This document shows positions 54,542-58,796 of a stretch of DNA of 58,796 nucleotides, in pieces (within the stretch, counting starts at the first letter, position 1; each line of letters opens with the position of its first letter). The position numbers were made by a program, and so were the translations under genes. Under the pieces are notes generated by a model. The model did not search any database, was not told the DNA's origin, and saw only the letters and a program-made list of their open reading frames with translations. The stretch spans positions 113,006 through 171,801 of the forward strand of contig NZ_JPUA01000011.1 of NCBI RefSeq assembly GCF_002211105.1, written 5' to 3'. Source of the DNA: Halomonas campaniensis. Its GTDB lineage: Bacteria; Pseudomonadota; Gammaproteobacteria; Pseudomonadales; Halomonadaceae.

Positions 54542-57500
54542 ATGGCAACGGCGACAGTTATAGCGATTTCGGGTCAGGCTTGGGCACGTGGCGAAGACGG
54601 CAACTTGCGTGAACTGCGCATTGGCGACGTTCTTCAGGAGGGCGAAACGCTCATTACCTCTGCGGACGGCCGTGTTGAACTAGACTTTGCCGACGGAACT
54701 GGCGCTAACGTTGTCGAGGGTGGTCAAGAAGTTGCTGTTACTCCCGAGCTTGATGTTGATGCGATTGTCACCACCGATGCCAGTGCTCAAGACGACGACC
54801 TTGAAGCGCTACTTGCTGCCCTTGACGATGAAGAGGGAGATCTCCTCGACCTTCTTGACGCGACTGCTGCTGGTGGTGGCGCCGGTGGCGGTGGCGGCGG
54901 CAGCGATTTCGTCCGCGTTGCACGTATTGCTGAAGAAACTGACCCGCTAAGTTTCGAGACTGAAGGCGGCCTAGAAGGCGCTGAGTTTGTTGAGTTTGAT
55001 GATGGCGCTGCGGCTGTTTCAGATGAACTAGATGATACAGATGCCGATGCAGATGCTGATGCAGACGCGGACGCGGACGCTGATGCGGATTCTGACTCTG
55101 ATGCAGATGCAGATGCAGATGCAGATGCGGATTCAGACTCTGATGCCGATGCGGACGCCGATGCTGACGCCGATGCTGATGCAGACGCGGATGCCGATGC
55201 TGACTCCGACGCTGATGCCGATGCGGACGCGGATGCGGATTCAGATGCTGACTCCGACGCAGATGCTGACGCCGACGCAGATGCAGATGCCGATGCGGAC
55301 GCTGATGCGGATGCAGACGCTGATGCCGATGCTGACGCGGATGCGGATGCGGATGCGGATGCAGACGCCGATGCGGATGCAGATGCCGATGCCGATGCGG
55401 ACGCCGATTCAGACGCAGACGCCGATGCGGATGCTGACTCCGACGCAGATGCTGACTCCGACGCTGACGCCGATGCAGATGCGGATTCAGATGCTGATGC
55501 AGACGCCGATGCAGACGCCGATGCTGATGCGGATTCAGATGCCGATGCGGACGCTGATTCTGATGCGGATGCGGATGCTGATGCTGATGCTGATGCGGAT
55601 GCTGATGCAGACGCGGACGCCGATTCAGATGCGGACGCTGATGCGGATTCAGACTCTGATGCAGATGCAGATGCAGATGCAGATGCAGATGCAGATGCAG
55701 ATGCGGATTCAGACGCGGACGCTGATGCAGATGCAGACGCAGATGCCGATGCGGATGCAGATGCCGATGCGGATGCAGACGCGGATGCGGATGCTGATGC
55801 CGATGCCGATGCCGATGCCGATGCGGATGCTGACTCCGACGCGGATGCCGACGCAGATGCTGACGCCGACGCAGATGCAGATGCCGATGCGGACGCTGAC
55901 GCGGATGCAGACGCAGACGCTGATGCCGATGCTGACGCGGATGCGGATGCGGATGCGGATGCGGATGCGGATGCGGATGCAGACGCCGATGCAGACGCCG
56001 ATGCAGATGCCGACGCTGATGCAGATGCCGACGCAGACGCGGATGCTGATGCCGATGCCGATGCCGATGCCGATGCCGATGCTGACGCAGATGCAGATGC
56101 GGATGCGGATGCGGATTCAGATGCTGACGCGGATGCCGATGCGGATTCAGACGCCGATGCAGACGCCGATGCGGATGCGGATGCGGATGCAGACGCCGAC
56201 GCTGATGCAGACGCCGACGCTGATGCAGACGCCGATGCGGATTCAGACGCTGATGCAGACGCAGACGCAGACGCTGATGCGGACGCCGATGCTGATGCAG
56301 ACGCTGATGCAGACGCAGACGCAGACGCTGACGCGGATGCCGATGCGGATTCAGACGCTGATGCAGACGCTGACGCGGATTCAGACGCTGATGCAGATGC
56401 GGATGCAGACGCGGATGCTGATGCCGATGCAGACGCAGATGCCGATGCGGATGCTGATGCTGATGCCGATGCAGATGCGGACGCAGATGCAGATGCGGAC
56501 GCTGATGCCGACGCCGACGCCGACGCCGACGCTGATGCTGATTCAGACGCGGATGCTGATGCTGATGCTGATGCTGATGCTGATGCTGATGCAGATGCTG
56601 ATGCTGATGCAGACGCTGATGCAGATGCAGATGCAGATGCCGACGCTGATGCAGACGCGGATGCTGATGCTGATGCTGATGCAGATGCAGATGCAGATGC
56701 CGACGCTGATGCAGACGCAGACGCAGACGCAGACGCCGATGCAGATGCTGACGCAGATGCAGATGCGGATTCAGATGCTGACGCGGATGCCGATGCGGAT
56801 TCAGACGCTGATGCAGACGCCGATGCAGACGCCGATGCAGACGCCGATGCAGACGCGGATGCAGACGCGGATGCTGATGCCGATGCAGATGCAGATGCAG
56901 ATGCAGATGCAGACGCAGACGCCGATGCTGATGCAGACGCCGATGCGGATGCCGATGCGGATTCAGACGCAGATGCAGACGCCGATGCAGATGCTGACGC
57001 AGACGCAGACGCAGACGCAGATGCTGACGCAGATGCAGATGCAGATGCGGATTCAGATGCTGACGCGGATGCCGATGCGGATGCTGATGCCGATGCAGAC
57101 GCCGATGCAGACGCCGATGCAGATGCTGACGCTGATGCGGATGCTGATGCGGATGCTGATGCGGATGCCGATGCAGACGCCGATGCAGATGCGGACGCCG
57201 ATGCAGACGCCGATGCGGATTCAGATGCTGACGCGGATGCCGATGCCGATGCGGATTCAGACGCTGATGCGGATGCAGACGCGGATGCAGACGCAGACGC
57301 TGATGCTGACTCCGACGCTGATGCTGATGCCGACGCGGACGCCGATTCAGACGTCGATTTAGAAGCCACCATCACTATCGACACCATTGCTGATGACGAC
57401 GTGATCAATGCCGACGAGGCTGAGCAGAACTTCACAGCTATCAGCGGTACGGTGGGCGGAGACGTGGTGGCGGGTGACCAAGTCACGCTGAGCGTGAATG

Positions 57501-58796
57501 GCAACATATACACCACCAGTGTGGTCGACGATGGTGCAGGCAACCTGAGCTATAGCACTGCTGTGGCAACTGCAGACCTGATCGCCGACAAGCGTGTGGA
57601 AGTCAGCGTGACCGCCACCGACGCGGTGGGTAACAGCCAGACCGCGACCGAAACACGTGACGTCGCAGTCGACACCGACATTGCTGCGGGCATCACCATC
57701 GACACCATCGCCGGTGACGATGTAATCAATGCAGAAGAAGCCGCTGAAACCAACACCACCATCACCGGCACGGTAAGCGGTGACGTGGTGGCGGGTGACC
57801 ATGTCACGGTGAGTGTGAACGGTAATGACTACACCGGCGAGGTAGTAGACGACGGCGCAGGTAATCTAGGCTACAGCATCGACGTACCTACGGCAGACCT
57901 GATTGCTGACAACAGTGTGGATGCCAGTGTGACTGCCACCGACGCGGCGGGTAACAGTCAAACCGCCACTGAAACACGGGATGTCGCGGTCAATACCGAG
58001 ATCGCTGCGGGCATCACCATCGACACTATTGCCGGTGACGACGTGATCAACGCCGAGGAGTCCGCTGAAACTAACACCACCATCACCGGCACGGTAAGCG
58101 GTGACGTGGTGGCGGGTGACCAAGTCACGGTGAGTGTGAACGGTAATGACTACACCGGCGAGGTAGTAGACGACGGCGCAGGCAACCTGGGCTACAGCAT
58201 CGACGTACCTACGGCAGACCTGATTGCCGACAACAGTGTGGAAGCGAGCGTGACTGCCACCGACGCGGCGAGTAACAGCCAGACCGCGACTGAAACACGT
58301 GAGGTCACGGTCGACACTGAGATCACTGCAGGCATTACCATCGACACCATTGCCGGTGATGACGTGATCAATGCCACCGAGGCTGGGCAGAACTTCACCG
58401 CTGTCACCGGCACGGTAAGCGGAGATGTGGTGGCGGGTGACCAGGTCACGTTGAGTGTAAATGGAAACAGCTACACCACTAGCGTAGTCGACGATGGTGC
58501 AGGTAACCTGAGCTACAGCACTACCGTGGCAACCGCAGACCTGATTGCCGACAACAGTGTGGCAGCGATCGTGACTGCCACCGACGCGGCGGGTAACAGC
58601 CAGACCGCGACTGAAACACGTGAGGTCACTGTCAACACCGACGCCAGTGCCACCATCACCATCGACACCCTTGCCGGTGACGACGTGATCAACGGCGAAG
58701 AAGCCACCCATACCATCAGCGTGACCGGCACCGTGGGCGGCGACGCCCGCGAAGGCGACACCGTCACCCTGGCCGTGGGCGGCGAGACCTTCAGCG
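54542..58796 (+). CDS. LapA-like giant type I-secreted adhesin, N-terminal part (runs off the window)
   Basis: The frame is open from ATG 54542 to the window end: 1418 codons without a stop. Residues 1-107 form a retention-module-like domain ([19 protein letters not shown], then [16 protein letters not shown]). T108-A-A-G111, followed by a Gly run, matches LapG protease sites, at almost the position known in Pseudomonas fluorescens LapA. Residues 167-936 are an Asp-Ala/Asp-Ser stalk. From residue 944 107-residue Ig-like repeats begin. The protein should stay plugged in the TolC-type pore and hold cells in biofilm until LapG cleaves it. GGGGA lies seven bases before the ATG; ATG 54521 is an in-frame alternative. 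The RTX/C-terminal secretion signal must lie beyond the window. Confidence 0.92.
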   Translation, partial: MATATVIAISGQAWARGEDGNLRELRIGDVLQEGETLITSADGRVELDFADGTGANVVEGGQEVAVTPELDVDAIVTTDASAQDDDLEALLAALDDEEGDLLDLLDATAAGGGAGGGGGGSDFVRVARIAEETDPLSFETEGGLEGAEFVEFDDGAAAVSDELDDTDADADADADADADADADSDSDADADADADADSDSDADADADADADADADADADADSDADADADADADSDADSDADADADADADADADADADADADADADADADADADADADADADADADADADSDADADADADSDADADSDADADADADSDADADADADADADADSDADADADSDADADADADADADADADADADSDADADADSDSDADADADADADADADADSDADADADADADADADADADADADADADADADADADADADADSDADADADADADADADADADADADADADADADADADADADADADADADADADADADADADADADADADADADADADADADADADADADADADADSDADADADADSDADADADADADADADADADADADADADADADSDADADADADADADADADADADADADADADADADADSDADADADADSDADADADADADADADADADADADADADADADADADADADADADADADADADADSDADADADADADADADADADADADADADADADADADADADADADADADADADADADADADADADADADADADADADSDADADADADSDADADADADADADADADADADADADADADADADADADADADADADADADADADSDADADADADADADADADADADADADADADSDADADADADADADADADADADADADADADADADADADADADADADADADADADADSDADADADADADSDADADADADADADADADSDADADADADADSDVDLEATITIDTIADDDVINADEAEQNFTAISGTVGGDVVAGDQVTLSVNGNIYTTSVVDDGAGNLSYSTAVATADLIADKRVEVSVTATDAVGNSQTATETRDVAVDTDIAAGITIDTIAGDDVINAEEAAETNTTITGTVSGDVVAGDHVTVSVNGNDYTGEVVDDGAGNLGYSIDVPTADLIADNSVDASVTATDAAGNSQTATETRDVAVNTEIAAGITIDTIAGDDVINAEESAETNTTITGTVSGDVVAGDQVTVSVNGNDYTGEVVDDGAGNLGYSIDVPTADLIADNSVEASVTATDAASNSQTATETREVTVDTEITAGITIDTIAGDDVINATEAGQNFTAVTGTVSGDVVAGDQVTLSVNGNSYTTSVVDDGAGNLSYSTTVATADLIADNSVAAIVTATDAAGNSQTATETREVTVNTDASATITIDTLAGDDVINGEEATHTISVTGTVGGDAREGDTVTLAVGGETFS
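55040..57349 (+). repeat. Asp-Ala/Asp-Ser dipeptide-coding repeat (about 385 units)
   Basis: 2310 bp of GAY-GCN hexamers with scattered GAY-TCN units encode about 770 residues, half of them Asp. Synonymous third positions vary freely, while the amino acid pattern is kept. GAYGCN repeats create no stops, so other frames on both strands are open too. Longer blocks recur (for example 56111-56154, 56765-56808, and variants near 57047 and 57215). Confidence 0.95.
57371..58796 (+). repeat. Tandem 321-bp Ig-like adhesin repeats
   Basis: Units begin at 57371, 57692, 58013, 58334 and 58655 (partial), each exactly 321 bp or 107 residues. Each starts [18 protein letters not shown] and ends with a [20 protein letters not shown] strand, the pattern of bacterial Ig-like domains in Lap/RTX adhesins. 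The central units are most alike at DNA level, as expected from homogenisation. Confidence 0.95.

Noticed and set aside
55032..57362. 776-aa plus-strand ORF rich in Met/Gln/Thr
   Set aside because: Second shadow frame of the same dipeptide array with no ribosome site; it ends as soon as the array ends.
54787..57543. 918-aa minus-strand ORF rich in Ser-Ala/Ser-Glu
   Set aside because: It is the antisense shadow of the GAYGCN array. The plus frame from 54542 has a recognisable retention domain, a TAAG site and Ig-like repeats.
57359..58767. Minus-strand ORFs over the Ig-like repeats
   Set aside because: Antisense shadows of the adhesin repeats; they recur with the 321-bp period and have no independent start signals.
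57371..58796. Tandem repeats considered as CRISPR or satellite DNA
   Set aside because: The period is 321 bp, in frame and protein-coding; no short direct repeats with unique spacers.
1..58796. Mobile elements, integrases, attachment sites, prophage
   Set aside because: No transposase, integrase or phage protein was recognised, and the tRNA-Leu genes are intact with no nearby partial copy.

Overview
The window looks like chromosome of a moderately halophilic gammaproteobacterium of the Halomonas group. This rests on the gene set and protein resemblance (group 1 Mrp Na+/H+ antiporter, PhaR-type PHA regulator, HiPIP, PrkA-YeaH-SpoVR module, prkB, coq7) and on very acidic surface proteins; no database search was run. 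No insertion sequence, phage gene or CRISPR array was seen.

Layout. 1-7160: the end of fadH, a threonine aldolase, then the stress module prkA-yeaH-spoVR. 7184-9557: a HiPIP gene on the minus strand, a stand-alone Lrp/AsnC effector domain, a secreted nuclease, and three tRNA-Leu(CAG) genes on the minus strand with a convincing stable-RNA promoter. 9650-16874: translation and replication genes rnr-rlmB, rpsF-rpsR-(DUF2232)-rplI and dnaB. 16919-20979: two small conserved genes, an Fe-S photolyase with a DCC-family partner, and hemH. 21061-27130: mrpABCDEFG, almost all overlapping. 27187-28923: a DUF2256 mini-gene and a DASH cryptochrome/photolyase. 29010-38508: housekeeping and envelope genes (lytic transglycosylase, RimK-associated type protease, rsmE, phaR, purD, thioesterase, prkB, HIT, coq7, ettA). 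38694-41919: a short LOV blue-light receptor, an MFS transporter, a SelW-like protein and a DMT exporter.

42205-58796 is the most interesting part: a surface-adhesin locus. It holds a TolC-type outer membrane protein, a LapB-like ABC exporter, a LapC-like membrane fusion protein and a LuxR-type regulator with a degenerate receiver. Next comes a tightly coupled three-gene cassette I cannot match to a described system: (i) a protein joining an unknown N-terminus, an alpha/alpha-barrel-like domain and a complete MurF-like ligase; (ii) an exported HExxH metallopeptidase; (iii) an ABC-exporter-like membrane domain without ATPase fused to a degenerate phosphotransferase/kinase-like domain. It is followed by a LapA-like giant adhesin open to the window edge, with a retention domain, a TAAG motif matching LapG cleavage sites, a stalk of about 385 Asp-Ala/Asp-Ser dipeptides, and 321-bp Ig-like repeats.

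A second theme is light: a (6-4)-type Fe-S photolyase, a DASH cryptochrome, DUF2256 and a short LOV protein lie within about 21 kb, and both photolyase promoters carry TGTACA/TTATAC-like inverted motifs that may be sites for a shared regulator.
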